Below are positions 1 through 11,706 of a stretch of DNA of 64,000 bases, in pieces. Below the pieces are notes generated by a model. That model had not been told where the DNA came from and did not search any database. It saw only the letters and a list, made by a program, of their open reading frames with translations. Source of the stretch: Clarkia xantiana subsp. parviflora (taxonomy: Eukaryota > Streptophyta > Magnoliopsida > Myrtales > Onagraceae); NCBI GenBank assembly GCA_036873135.1, contig JAPTYO010000005.1, forward strand, positions 15,788,166-15,852,165, written 5' to 3'. The position numbers were made by a program, and so were the translations under genes. Position 1 is the stretch's first letter. Each line of letters opens with the position of its first letter.

Positions 1-419
1 CGCGTCGCTCAGGCCAGCAAGAGTAAGTAGAGGAAGATAGTCTTTCAACCGAAGTTGATTCCCAATGTACTTACGCCCCTGATGTTCAACCTCTAACTTT
101 GGAGCCACATCCAACTGTTCCGCTCTGATATCCTCGTCACTGGAATACTCTTCATCTAAATCTTCCGGTTGAAATTCCTCGTCGGAAACAAATCCCTCAG
201 CAGGTTTCGAGTCGAAAGACGAATCTGCATACAACTCAGAGTCAGAAGACGCTGTTGATGCCTTCAAATCCTTAAGCTCAGAACTAGAGATGGGTAACAA
301 CCCAGATACTGCCTCAGACCGAACCGAGGCTTCCCAATCCTCATCAGAGCCTGATACCAAATAATAATGAGCGGGAAATTTAGGAAGTTATCTGTTCGAA
401 AAGAAGACTTACGCATCAT
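1..419 (-). CDS. Antisense gene of a Tat-type element (Gy0), 5' exons
   Basis: This is the start of an intron-containing gene that runs off the left edge. Exon 1 is 419-413 (ATGATGC), followed by a 62-base intron with donor GTAAGT at 412 and acceptor ATCAG ending at 351. Exon 2 is 350 to 1 and stays open throughout. The predicted product starts MMRSDEDWEAS, is very rich in Ser, Asp and Glu, and ends in the window with a segment reading LAGLSDA. The matching gene at 63514-64000 has the same donor context (GTAAGTCTTCTTTT) and reads LAGLSDV at the same place. The orientation, opposite to an element whose 3' LTR is at 3361-3989, matches the antisense genes of Gy1, Gy2 and Gy3. Function is unknown. 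The acidic N-terminus may precede a domain like the plant putative gypsy-type transposase family (Pfam PF04195), but that part lies outside the window. Confidence 0.6.
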
Positions 420-1600
420 GAAGATAACAATCCAAACAAGGCGAGTACAATCCCAAGTCCTCTCGTAGAGCTAAAGCCTCAACGAACAAGTAGGCTCAAA
501 TAGCCACAACATGAACAGGAGACTTAGTAATACACTAAGGAATCAACATCTTACACATAACAAACGACTATTACGCCTACTTCGGGGGCAATGCAACAGA
601 CGCGCACCATCAAGATGCGATAGACATAAAGGATGTCAACCTATATCTATGGCAACAATAGTGCCTACTACAAGGGTAATACGATGAAGACACACCATGA
701 AGCATGGCAAGCAAAGGATCGAGTTCAACGTCGACACAAACATCGACACCTACGTCGACATCCATGTCGACACCTATGATGACGACAACGTCGACACCTG
801 TGTAGAAACCCATGTCGACACCTTACGCCTATGAAAAAATTAGCACCTATAAAAAAGACAACATGAAGACATATATACACCACAAGGGTCAACACCTTAT
901 GTCTATGACGACGATAGTGCCCACTACGGAGGAAACATGATAAATACACGCTAAGGGAAGAGATAGACGCAAAAGTCATAACACTTGATGACTACGTACG
1001 ACCACTAAGGGGGCAACGTAATGTATACGCGCTGTGACGCACGATGAATGAAATGGTCGACACCTTATAATGACATCAATAAGCTACAGCTCTACGGGGG
1101 CAATACAACATGAGGAGGCTATGATGAAAAATGTACGCAAGGGTCTCTAACCTATACCCGTAACCACCTATGTCCGCGACTATTACTACGACTACCTCAA
1201 AGGTATAACGACATGAACATGCCACAAGACACGCCGGACACAAAGGCTAATACACTATGACTAACACAATAATGATGCCTACTTCGAGGGCAACATAACA
1301 TTGTACCGATGACGTTGACTATGAAAATGCAAAGGGTAACCCCCTAAGCATATAATGATCACTAAGCCTACTACGGGGGCACTACGACACCTACGGTGTA
1401 ATACATAGTGGACACGCGGGCCGACACCCCATGTACAGAATGATGATACATGATGAATGACAAGGGTATATCCCCCTATGATCAACATACTATAACAATG
1501 CAAACTTAGCATACGACGCCATCAACGCGAGATCAACAACTCACGTCTAAGGTACAAATAACCTCACTACGGGGGCAAATCATTACATGTCAATATTAAC
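420..1600. repeat. Gy0 upstream spacer with recurrent GGGGGCAA motif
   Basis: This is the non-coding region upstream of the antisense gene. A short motif close to CTACGGGGGCAA recurs near 578, 1003, 1095, 1283, 1374 and 1570, separated by diverged sequence with many ACGACG and TCGACACC steps. The reverse complement (TTGCCCCCGTAG and variants) recurs in the same relative place upstream of the Gy4 antisense gene at 63165-63250. It looks like a decayed tandem array or a promoter-proximal repeat. The ORFs here are low-complexity and I do not accept them. Confidence 0.5.
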
Positions 1601-2699
1601 ATTTGCAGGTTACAGTTATGATGACCAATATGAATGACAATCTGAATGGAAGCAACGACATACTCACTCAGGAAAAAAGCTAAGCTCTCAAAAAATAAAA
1701 ATAAAATTCAAAATCGGAGTAAAGGTAACCCCTTTCCGATTACACGCAATGATTCAATTATTTTATATGACAATATATTGCAAGTTTTTGCGTAGTTTAT
1801 GACTGAAAATAAGACACGAAAAGGTAAAAGAGTTGACCTTCAAAGGTCAAAACCATGCAAGGAACCGACTTGGTTAAACCGAGCTGAACCAGACCGGTTC
1901 AAGTGTATCCGGTTAAAGCAAAACGACAGGGTCACCGCAAAAAAAACCACCGCCCAGCCAAAGCCTTCCCCGTCGCCAGCCAAGGTTGCCGCTGTTGAAT
2001 TGTCGCCGCGAGTTGGAAAATCGCGTCCCCACATCACTCTCACTGGCACAATACCGCCCCATCGCAAAAGAACGCTGCGATTTGGGAAACCCTCCCGTCG
2101 CCGGTGAAAATACAGCGAAAAGCCAAGGCCCTGCCGTAAATCAAGGCCGCCACCACCTTTGGCGGCTCGCTTCAAGGTCGAAACGGCCGGAATCAGACAC
2201 CCCGCCTCCGCCTGGAACATCGCCAGGGAGCCTCCACCGTGAGCTGGAGATATGTTCCCCTACCAAAACTGCCGCGCTCGATGTAGACCAGACCGCTTAT
2301 TTCGGTTCGGTCAAAATTTCAGGTTCACTAGCCGAACGAAGACCGAATTAAAGCCAAACCGGGTTCCTAAACCGAACCAAGGTAATTTCTTGGTGACTAA
2401 GCAAGGTTTTTCAGATTTGAGGCAATGGTGGCTATGGTGATGGTAAAAGCTAAGAACCTTTATATAAATATATTACCTTAGGGTTTTTAAGGAGATGAAA
2501 TCTCCACCCTCCATTTCAAATTCTAAAGATCTAATGGCTATCACAAAAAATGCCCATTATCTACACCATTGCCATCAACTATGGTGTTGGTGATTTTTTC
2601 ACTAAGGCATATACATGTTATTACATACATATACACCACTACATGTCATTGATAGTGTTTCATTACACTTTAAAAAAATCATTCATTGCCACGATTACA
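1601..2699. other. Gy0 internal non-coding region
   Basis: No convincing gene. Positions 1850-2350 are GC-richer, with CCGGTTCAAG and ACCGAACC type words and several short overlapping ORFs that resemble nothing I know. A similar GC-rich block with many CCGGCG steps lies at 43100-43700 in the equivalent part of Gy3, so this is probably the leader or promoter side of the antisense gene. After about 2440 the sequence becomes AT-rich. Confidence 0.4.
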
Positions 2700-2900
2700 T
2701 TCATATACATTACTACTAGTGTTATCAAAACACTTAGTAATTTTTTTTTTCATGACTACCATGTATGCATCCATATACAGTATAACTAGCATTGTCAAAA
2801 CACTTAGAAATTTTTTCACCACTATGCATGATTGAATCCATACACATCAACACCACTATTGACAAACACTTAGAAATTTTTTCATGACCAATGCATGTGT
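2700..2900. repeat. Short tandem repeat, about 70 bp, three copies
   Basis: The word AAACACTTAG followed by TAATTTTT or AAATTTTTTCA recurs at about 2727, 2797 and 2864, giving a period near 70 bp with diverged copies. It lies between the antisense-gene upstream region and the 3' LTR of Gy0. Confidence 0.5.
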
Positions 2901-3346
2901 ACACTCACCTGCAGAACGTTAAACAATTTTATCATACTTATGCATACACATCGCATGACTTTTGATATACTCATTTACACACTTATCATGACATACAAAC
3001 ATTTATACGTACAAGTTCTATTATATACATATGCACATACCCATATTGAAACGTTCAATTTCACTTGCATTTAATAGTATTACCATATAGGAACCATTAC
3101 AATCACATATGATCATATCAATGATTACATACATGACATTACATGTTAACCTCATATGCATACAAATTTTTGTCTATGAGTATGATGATGACATAGGTCG
3201 AAAAACTTCCTACCACGGAAGGAACGACAGTCGGACACCGACAATGACAATGACAAACTCATGAAAAGAGGTAAAATAAAGCCGAGATACAATCGGGTGT
3301 AAATCCTTCTAATAAATAGAGTCAAGTAAAAGTAAAACATATGCTT
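2901..3346. other. AT-rich non-coding stretch before the Gy0 3' LTR
   Basis: I see nothing beyond AT-rich sequence with many CATACA and ATATAC words. By position it is the end of the internal region of Gy0, just upstream of its polypurine tract. Confidence 0.4.
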
Positions 3347-3360
3347 GACTCGGAGGCAAA
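3347..3360 (+). promoter_or_regulatory. Polypurine tract of Gy0
   Basis: GACTCGGAGGCAAA lies directly against the TG start of the LTR at 3361. It resembles the tracts before the Gy1 and Gy2 3' LTRs (TTGGGGGCAAA) and of Gy3 (GACTCGGGGGCA on the minus strand). It would prime plus-strand DNA synthesis. Confidence 0.65.
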
Positions 3361-3989
3361 TGATGGATATACACCCGACTGGACCTCATTAAGGCTCGAC
3401 ATGGTCGCGCCGTCAACCCCGAACATTGTAAGGGGCTAAGGCCTTTATTTTTTCACACGCTAGTCCTCCCGTACGGACTAGTTCGGTGTCGAAAACACCG
3501 AACTAGCCCGTACGGACTAGTTCGGTGTCGAAAACACCGAACTAGCCCGGACGGGACTAGTCCGGTGTCATTGACACCAGACCAGTCCGGCCCCAAACCC
3601 TTGGGTGACCGACACCCGGGTAACGCCTATTTACGAAACTACCCTTTTTACACGGGTCCCATCCGTAAATGTGGGCCTCTCCGGTGCCCAATTCTCAAAT
3701 TCTATAAATAGGGGAAGGTATTCTTCATTTACAACTTGATCTCTCATTATTCATGCTTGAGCTCCGCCTTCTCTCTACTTTCTCTCTCTAAAAACCGTCT
3801 CTGACTTAAGCATCAGAGAGGATTCGCCAGAGACACCCCCCTCTCTAGGGCAATCCTTCGTGCAGCTAATAGAGGCAAGAAGAACAACCGGCAGTGACAC
3901 TACGAAGAAGGGTAACACGAAGAGGATTGGAACACGACTCGACGCAAGGCCGCCTAGTCCGGAACCCCGACGAGCTTGTCCCATCAACA
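3361..3989 (+). repeat. 3' LTR of Gy0
   Basis: The LTR starts TGATGGATATACACCC after a polypurine tract and ends CCCATCAACA. It holds a TATA box (TCTATAAATAGGG) near 3702 and an R/U5-like segment near 3810 (AAGCATCAGAGAGG) shared in form with the Gy1, Gy2 and Gy3 LTRs. The start resembles that of the Gy3 LTR (TGTGATGGATATACGCCC). Length is 629 bp. The 5' partner lies outside the window, so the target duplication cannot be checked. Confidence 0.75.
3468..3590. repeat. Tandem hairpins in the U3 of Gy0
   Basis: Two identical 39-bp units and one diverged unit each contain a near-perfect hairpin. The stem is CTAGTTCGGTGT paired with ACACCGAACTAG around a CGAA loop. The third unit pairs CCGGTGTCA with TGACACC less perfectly. 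Confidence 0.7.
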
Positions 3990-4098
3990 GAGAATTTTGA
4001 TGAAAGGTTCATTGGATAACAATCTATATAGCTATCATTTCAATAGGGTTTTTTTTTAAAAAGAAAGTTGACAAGTAAGGTTTTTTTTAGAAATGACA

Positions 4099-4514
4099 TG
4101 TTCAAATAGTGCTATATGATTGATCAATCTCAGTACTTCTCTCTTATTGATTGATGGAACACATGCGTCGATGATCGTCCTATGTAGGTGTCTTCGAGCC
4201 TTGTTCTGGGATTACGCTCTTCCTTCACTCCTTTCCTTGAAATCTGCACAAAGGATTGCGCTGGAGTGGGGGGGGGGGGTTTCCGGCGAACCCTCTGTGA
4301 TGCTTAAGTAAGTGCTAGGTTTTAGAGAGATAAAATCTAGAGAGAATTAAGAGCTATCATGTTACAAAATTACCTTCAATGATGAAATGTGAGGTTCTAT
4401 TTATAGAGTTTCTGGGTTTGGCCACGAGGGGCCCACAAAGATGCCGTGGGGTCTGCGGTATATTCCATATAGGATAGTGAAAATGGGGATGTTCGTAGGT
4501 CGGATAGATGTACG
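4099..4514 (-). repeat. Truncated LTR related to Gy3 LTRs
   Basis: Read on the minus strand this segment has a TATA box (CTATAAATAG, plus-strand 4396-4405) and then an R/U5 segment (AAGCATCACAGAGGG followed by a C run at about 4268-4278). Both match the layout of the Gy3 LTR. It is cut by the start of Co-B at 4515, so the U3 side is missing. There is no internal region, so it may be a solo LTR. The left limit, TG at 4099, is tentative. Positions 3990-4098 hold only AT-rich sequence. Confidence 0.5.
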
Positions 4515-5120
4515 TGTTGGATTGACTACTACGGAAACATAAATAAGGCACATGCTTGTAATCAGAATTACGCAGCGGAAGATGTGCACATACCTTAAAC
4601 CCTTTCCGTAGTCCTAAGGATCCTGTTGAGGGAGTTCGCGATCCACCGGACGGAACCCATAGAAGTTCTTGTTAAGGAAGTCCTACACGGTATTAGCTCC
4701 ACAACAAAGCCTCTGATCGATTCTTGGCAGGGACGGATCTCCGGAGTGTTTTGCTCTAAGCAAATTGGAACACCCTTGGTGGTGCTATATGTTTCGGCCG
4801 AAACAAGCTTTAGGGATGAGGTTTTTTTTCTCTCAAATCACCACTTAAGAGGAATTGTGATTTACCCTTAAGAAAACCCTAACACTCCTTATTTATAGGA
4901 GGAGCAAAGTGGACAAAAGTCCACTTTGCCCCTACACTAATAGTTTCGGCCGGCCATGTTTGAGGTAGCCCAATATTTGGGCCTCTCATGTCAACTGGGA
5001 TTTGGGTCAAGCCCAATTTCCCCAATGAGACATTTATCCAATTTCTTAGGTAACGTATACATATTATTGGGCTCCTAGTTACGGCTTCTAATTATGGCGC
5101 CCAATCACCATATGCTAACA
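4515..5120 (-). repeat. 3' LTR of Co-B
   Basis: On the minus strand it starts TGTTAGCATATGG at 5120 and ends AATCCAACA at 4515. It is preceded by a purine-rich GAGTGGGAGC (plus-strand GCTCCCACTC at 5121). It has a minus-strand TATA box (CTATAAATAAGG) near 4893. Its sequence is clearly related to the Co-A LTR (21934-22532) and more distantly to the Co-D LTRs. Confidence 0.8.
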
Positions 5121-5252
5121 GCTCCCACTCGCCGAAATAGAAGGGTGCCTGTTAATATATTGTTGTCCAAATTGTATCAACATTTCATTCTTCTTATCCT
5201 GCCACTGCTTCCGAATAGTTCATACGAGGTTTTCCGTGCGACCGGCGGATAC

Positions 5253-5992
5253 TGATGGGTTCCGATGTAATCGTTAGCCCCGTTAACGGGGAATGGACGG
5301 TAAGTAGGTCCAGTGGGCCTCGTGAAAAGCCTGGAAGGCCCAGAGGCCCAGCACGAAGGGTCCCGACTTTGACGATCCCGATATAGAAGCTGAATGCTCC
5401 CGATAAGAAGCCTCTGAGCAGGCCCCGATATGCCTTAGTAAAGGCCCCAATAATAAAGCCCCGCAGAGGCTGGACCTGTCCTGTAGAGACTGAAGGTCCT
5501 GGGTGGTGATCTAGAATGAGACAACTCTGAAGTCTCCGACAGGAGTCGGGACTTGGGATCAGAGGATAAAGACCGGGAAACCCGCCTACCAGATAGAGTA
5601 GTGGGAGAAGGTTAGAGATAAGGATAAATCCCCCGAGATACGCAGGGCGTGCCCGAGATACGCGGAGTACGGGTAAGATACGCGGAGCGTGGGGCGAGAT
5701 ATACGGAATCGTGGCGAGATACACGGAATCGTGGTTATAACGGCCAAACCTGGCCTCAGGTAACTCTGGGTAACTTCTCCTCCTATATAAAGGAGGAAGT
5801 TACCCCAGAAAAGATCTATTCTGATACAAGCTTAGACTGTGCTTACCACTACATTGATCACCATACTCATTTAAGCATCGGAGAGGGATTCTGGGTCACC
5901 ACCCAGGCCATCCCCTTTTGCAGGACCACGCGGAGCTTAGGAGTTCAATCATTCCGTCAAGGACGTAACAGAGCTTCGCCCGTGATCCAACA
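5253..5992 (+). repeat. 5' LTR of Gy1
   Basis: Starts TGATGGGTTCCGATG and ends GTGATCCAACA directly before the primer site. A TATA box (CTATATAAAGG) lies near 5785, and the segment AAGCATCGGAGAGG marks the R/U5 part. It also carries a run of GAGATACGCGGAGC-like repeats at about 5635-5735. Confidence 0.9.
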
Positions 5993-6009
5993 TTGGCGCC
6001 GTCTGTGGG
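5993..6009 (+). promoter_or_regulatory. Primer binding site of Gy1
   Basis: TTGGCGCCGTCTGTGGG follows the LTR end. The same sequence follows the Gy2 5' LTR at 33527. This form is common in plant Tat-type elements. I do not assign the tRNA with certainty. Confidence 0.75.
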
Positions 6010-6046
6010 AATCTGACGAAAAGTCAAGATAGTCTCTACCAGATCA

Positions 6047-9000
6047 ATGGCCGGTGGTGGCAAGAAGAAGCAAGTTCCGGCCGGCAGTTCTCGTCCTACA
6101 GGAACTGTGAATTCCCCGTTGCCGGAACGTGTTGCTGAACAAGGTGAGAACCCTGCCCTTTCTCAGACAGGGGGACACGGCGATGAGGTCTCAGTCCGAG
6201 ACGCTGGAAGGAACAGGCAAGAGGTCCCTCGTAGGGGGGAGGATGACGCTCCACCAAACCCGGTGGGCCCTGGAGCTGGAGATGCCCCGCGAAGGGAAGA
6301 AGGGTCGTCTTCGAACTCGGAGTTGGCCAAGGCAGTAGCGGAGGCCATGCCGATGTCTTGGCTGCCATGGAAGCCTTGCTGGACAAGAGAGAAGCTACCA
6401 GGAGAGCGGAGGAGTTGCCCCCGCAAGAGGAATTGCCGCCACCCCCGCCAGGGGTGGCCCCAGAAGGGCAGGAGGTGCAGGAGGTTCCGCCCCGGGACAA
6501 GGGTAAAGAACCTATGAAGTCAGAGAAGTTCGTGGTTGACGGCCCAGGGCCAGTGCAGAACAGGACCATCCCCCTGAATGGTCCCCTCACCGTTGACCAG
6601 GTGGTGAAGATTGTTAGCATTTACATGGGTGACCAAAAGCAGATGACGTCGGAGCTGAGGGATCGGTCCAGCCATCCTTTCGTACCACGACTGATCGACA
6701 CTGTCGCCCAGCCTGGGATAGGCATCCCGACAATTAAGGAGTATGATGGGGAAGGAGATCCAGTCCGCCATGTGCAAAGGCACGTTCAAGCGTGCATGGG
6801 TAGGACTTCAAACGAAGATCTCGTATGCTCGTTGTTCCCAATAACTCTGGGAGAAAGGGCCATGACTTGGTTCTTTAGCCTTCCGCCAGGGAGTATCACG
6901 TGCTGGGCCGACATGCACGATCGCTTCATCAAACAATATCAAGGTCGAAGACGCCTCCTGAAAAGCGTGAGGACCTTAACCCAGGTGGTGCAGAGGCCCG
7001 ACGAGTCGTTGGCATACTATTACCAACGGTTCACTGCCAGCGCTGCGGAGATTGATGAGGAAATCTCGGAGGGAGAGATGATCCGCACCTTCCTGCGGAA
7101 TCTGAGTGCTCCATATGGCTCCGACCTGATGCACAGTGTGGCCGCGAAGGCTATATGGAATATGGAAGCCCTGCAAGCGAGGGTGAAACAACAAATCGAC
7201 GTCCAGGAGTCGAAGATTGCTGCTGGAGAACTTGATCCCCCGAGGTCGGGAAGAGGAAAGCCGTCGCCCAAGCTATCGGATGATCGCAAGGGGAGCGACA
7301 GGACAGAGGGAAGTAAGAGCCGTGGTCGCCCCGAGAAGAGGGAGGACAAACGCCCTCCGAAGAAGGATAATCGTGAAGGTCGGATTACCTCCATCAACAG
7401 TTCGATGACCTCTGTGTTGGCTGTGATGGAGCGACAGGGTCTCGTCCGGTACCCCCCGAAGAAGGAAGGCGAATTCCTAGGAGGTCGTCCTGATCGTTAC
7501 TGTCGTTACCATCGGGCTAACGGTCATGATACTGAGAACTGTCGGGAGCTGAAGAAGGAGATTGAAAAGCTGATCCAGAAGGGAAAGCTGAAAGAGTTTG
7601 TCGGAAAGGGACGGTGTCGATCCCGTTCCAGAAGTCGGTCGCGATCCCGTTCCAAATCCCGCGACCGGTCCCCGAAGAAGAAGAAGGTTGAGCAAGAAGC
7701 CTCAGGATCGGGTGCCCGCAGGGAGAGGCGCGAAACTATCAACGTCATCCATGGAGGAATGGCGGCGGGAGGTGATACCTCTGCTTCCCGGGAGAATTAC
7801 GCTTCGCGCATATCTGCCGCGGTGGTGTTGGGGAAAAGGTCCCGGTCGTGGACCCTGAAGGAGGAAATGGTGATTTCTTTCTCAGCAGAGGATCTAGTAG
7901 GCGTGGAGAGCCCTCATGACGACGCCCTGGTTGTGACCCTGGACGTGGATGGATTCGAGATGAAGCGGATCCTGATAGACGGAGGGAGTTCCTCCGATAT
8001 TCTTTTCATGGATGCTCTGGAAGCCATGGGAAAGACGAAGAAGGACCTGACGCAGGTGGACTTCCCGATGGTGGGATTCTCCGGCTCCACTTCCTACCCG
8101 CTGGGAATGATTACCTTACCAGTAGAGTTTGGTAGTGGCTGGAAGATGGAGAGGCGAAACGTGGATTTCGTCGTGGTGGAATCTGCTGGGGCATATAACG
8201 CGATCATCGGAAGGACCACTATCAACCCTCTTATGGCAGTCGCCTCGACGGTCCATCAGAAGATGAAGTTCCCAACTGATAACGGAGTCGGAGAGGTTAA
8301 GGGTGACCAGGTGGCGTCGCGGAAATGCTATGTTAATGCCACTCGACGAAGAAGGAGGGAGACCATGACTGTCCTTCAGACAGATACCGATCCTCGAGAG
8401 GAGTATGGGCGTCCCGCCCCCATGGAGGACTTGAAGGAAGTGGAGATCGATGGGCCTCAGAGGAAGGTGAAAATCGGCTCTGCCCTGTCGGATGAAAGAG
8501 CACGAGAGTTGATCGAGCTCTTGAAGGAGTTTAAGGAGCTGTTTGCCTGGTCCCCAAGTGATATGCCAGGAATCAGTCCCGACGTGATAGTGCACGAGTT
8601 GAAGATAGACCCCGCAATCAAGCCTATCGCGCAGAGAAGGCGTCCGATGGGCGCAGACAAGAGAATCGCGATTCAGCAAGAGGTGGGCAGACTGCTCGAT
8701 GCTGGATTCATCAAGGAGCTCCGATTCCAGACTTGGGTGGCTAACCCAGTGTTGTTGCGAAAGAGTAACGGAAAGTGGCGGATGTGCGTCGATTTCCGTG
8801 ACCTGAACAAAGCCTGCCCGAAGGACTGCTACCCGCTCCCGAGGATTGACCAGCTGGTGGATGCTACATCGGGACATGAGCTGTTGAGCTTCATGGATGC
8901 GTACTCCGGGTACAACCAGATTAAGATGGCGAAGGAGGATGCCCCCCATACGGCCTTCTATGCCGACAGTGATGTCTACCATTATGATGTGATGCCCTTC

Positions 9001-11706
9001 GGATTGATCAATGCCGGAGCAACCTACCAGCGGATGGTGAACAAGTTGTTCGGGGACATGCTGGGGAAAACCATGGAGGCATATGTGGACGACATGCTGG
9101 TGAAGTCCCGGCAGGCAGGAGACCATGTCCAGAATTTGGCGGCGGCATTTGAGCGGATGAAGTTCCATCAGGTCCGACTGAACCCCGACAAATGTGCTTT
9201 TGGGGTGAATTCGGGGAAGTTCCTAGGGTTCATGGTGAGCCAGAGAGGAATCGAGGTGAACCCCGAGAAGCTGCGAGCAATCGAGGAGATGCAGTCCCCG
9301 AAGAATCATCGAGAGGTCCAGGTGCTGAATGGCCGGTTGGCCGCGATGAATCGCTTTCTATCCATGGCGAGCGATCGAGCTATGCCATTTTTTGATGTGC
9401 TGAGGGCCAACAAGAAGTTCGAGTGGACGGACAAGTGTGAGGAGGCGTTCCAGGCACTAAAGCAACACCTCCGCACCCTTCCGCCGTTGGCGAAACCAGT
9501 TCCAGGCGAGCCGCTCTATCTCTATTTGGCTGTTTCTGATGTGGCTGTTAGTTCTGTTTTAATTAAGGTTGTCAAGGGCAACCAAGTGCCTATCTATTAT
9601 GTAAGCAAGGCATTTGCCAAGTCTGAAATAAATTATCCCGCTATTGAGAAGTATCTCTTCGCGTTGATTATTGCCGCTCGAAAACTGCGACCTTACTTCC
9701 ATGCCCATGAAGTCACGGTATTGACTAATCAGCCCTTGAAACACTTTTTGAACCGACCGGAGGCGTCGGGGAGATTGGTAAAATGGGCCATCGAGCTGAC
9801 CGAGTTTCGTATTCATTTCGCTCCGAGAACCGCTATTAAGGGTCAGGCATTGGCGGATTTTATAGCTGAGTCTACGGCACCCGATCTGGAAGTAACGGGT
9901 CCCGCAGAGGGGGCAACCATGGAAGAAGTCCCGACAACAGAACAGCAGCCAGAACAACCAAATGAGGAGAATACGTGGGAGATGTACACTGATGGTTCAT
10001 CGAGTGTAGAAGGCTCGGGGGCAGGATTCGTATTGATACCGCCCGGCGGAGGCGAACCTTTACGATATGCCCTGGCGTTGACATTCAAAGCCACCAACAA
10101 CGAAGCAGAGTATGAGGCTCTCATCACAGGCCTCAAGATTGCCAAGGGTACGGGGGTCGATCATTTAAAAGTGAAGTGTGACGCTAGCTTGATTGTAAAC
10201 CAAGTCCGGGGGAACTATGAAGCTAAGAGCCCGACAATGAAGAAATATTTGCACGAGGTGCAGACCTTGAAGGGAAGCTTCAAAAGCTTTGATATTGAGA
10301 CGATCCCGAGAGAAGAAAATGCGGAAGCAGATGCCTTGAGCAAGTTCGCTTTGGGAGTGGCCCCCGAGGAAAATCGGAAGGTGCATTTCCTAGAGAAGGT
10401 GATTATCTCAAACATTGATCCGGCGGAGATCTGTGCCATCGAGACAGGATCGGAGGAAGAAGAGAAGTCCACTTGGATGACCCCGATGGTCACGTACCTG
10501 ACTACGGGGGTACTCCCCGATGACAAAGTGGCAGCTGTCAGGTTGCGGTGGATTGCAGATAACTACGCGATGGTGGACAACCAATTATACAAAAAAGGGT
10601 ACGTAAAACCTTTCTTAAAATGCGTAGCGGAGCCCGACACGAACCGAATCCTAAGGGAACTACATTAAGGAATCGCGGCCTGCCATGAAGGAGCCCGATC
10701 ACTAGTAAGGAAAGCATTGAACTTAGGCTACTACTGGCCCTCAATGAACAAAGAGGCAACAGCGATGGTCCGATCCTGTGATGCATGCCAGAGGTATGCC
10801 CCAAATATCGTGGCCCCCGCCGCGGACCTAATGCACATCAAAAGTGCATGGCCCTTTGCGCAATGGGGAATTGACTTGGTGGGACCACTTCCCCAAGCGA
10901 GAGGTCAGTGCAAGTACTTACTCGTGGCTATCGACTACTTCTCAAAGTGGATAGAGGCCAAAGCATTGGCTAGAACGACGGGGCAGCAGATCCTCAAGTT
11001 CCTTCAGACTCAAATCATATCCCGGTACGGAGTCCCACGAGTGCTGATCAGCGACAACGGCCCTCCGTTTAATGGGGCCCAGTTGAAGGAATACTTGGAA
11101 GAATTAAATATTGAGCATCGAACCGCTTCAGTCCGCCACGCCCAGACTAATGGCCAGGTAGAGTCAGCCAACAAGATCGTGATGGATGGCTTGAAGAAGA
11201 GAGTCTATGCCTTGCAGGGCCATTGGCTGGATGAGCTCGAGAATGTGCTATGGGCTGTGAGAACAACACCCAAGCAATCAACAGGAGAAACTCCGTTTGG
11301 TCTGGTTTATGGCACGGAGGCAGTTGCTCCCGTGGAAATAGCGGTGGCGTCCCACCGTGCGAAATACTACGAGCCTCTATCAAATGAGGAAATGAGACGT
11401 CTGGACTTAGACCTACTCGAGGAGAAGAGGTGGAAGGCTAATGAAGTCCAGGCCCGGATGCGCCTGGCAACAGCCCGATATTATAATCGGCGTGTCAGGT
11501 CCCGACAATTCTTCGTGGGAGAACTTGTCTGGCGGAGGAATGAATTTGTTCATCAAGACCAGATCAACAAGTTGTCACCAAAATGGGAAGGACCCTACAA
11601 GATCGTGGGGATGCCAGTGCCCAACGCGTACAAGTTAGAGGATCTCGAAGGCAAGACGTTGAAGCATTCCTTCAGTGGTGAACACTTGAAGAAATATCAT
11701 GTTTGA
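6047..11706 (+). pseudogene. Gy1 gag-pol polyprotein, one frameshift and one stop
   Basis: Starts MAGGGKKKQV. A frameshift near 6350 (a one-base loss compared with Gy2) moves the reading to the long frame 6358-10668 (1436 residues). In that frame: gag domain about residues 130-280; a zinc-knuckle-like CRYHRANGHDTENC about 382-395; an Arg-Ser repeat tract about 420-442; protease with LIDGGSSSDILF about 539-550; RT about 755-1000 with YVDD about 908-911; a degenerate gypsy RNase H about 1020-1170; and a second, archaeal-type RNase H starting MYTDGSSS about 1209-1330. A TAA at 10666-10668 replaces a Glu codon of Gy2. Beyond it, integrase continues in frame to 11706 with the zinc-finger region, D-D-35-E residues (IDLVG, SDNGP, GQVES) and a basic C-terminus. 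It makes the gag shell and copies and inserts the element. Only two breaks are obvious. Confidence 0.9.

Noticed and set aside
1799..2440. Cluster of short ORFs on both strands
   Set aside because: GC-rich sequence lowers the stop frequency. No similarity among frames, no homologous frame in Gy3, no splice-supported gene.
5194..5724. ORF of 176 residues on the minus strand, repeated at 15699-16229
   Set aside because: Both copies lie in the two LTRs of Gy1, so the duplication is explained by the LTRs. No domain, and both run over the LTR edge into different sequence.
8116..9168. A 350-residue ORF on the minus strand
   Set aside because: It lies fully opposite to the protease and RT part of Gy1 gag-pol. 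The sense frame has clear catalytic motifs and this one has none; it is a codon-bias shadow.
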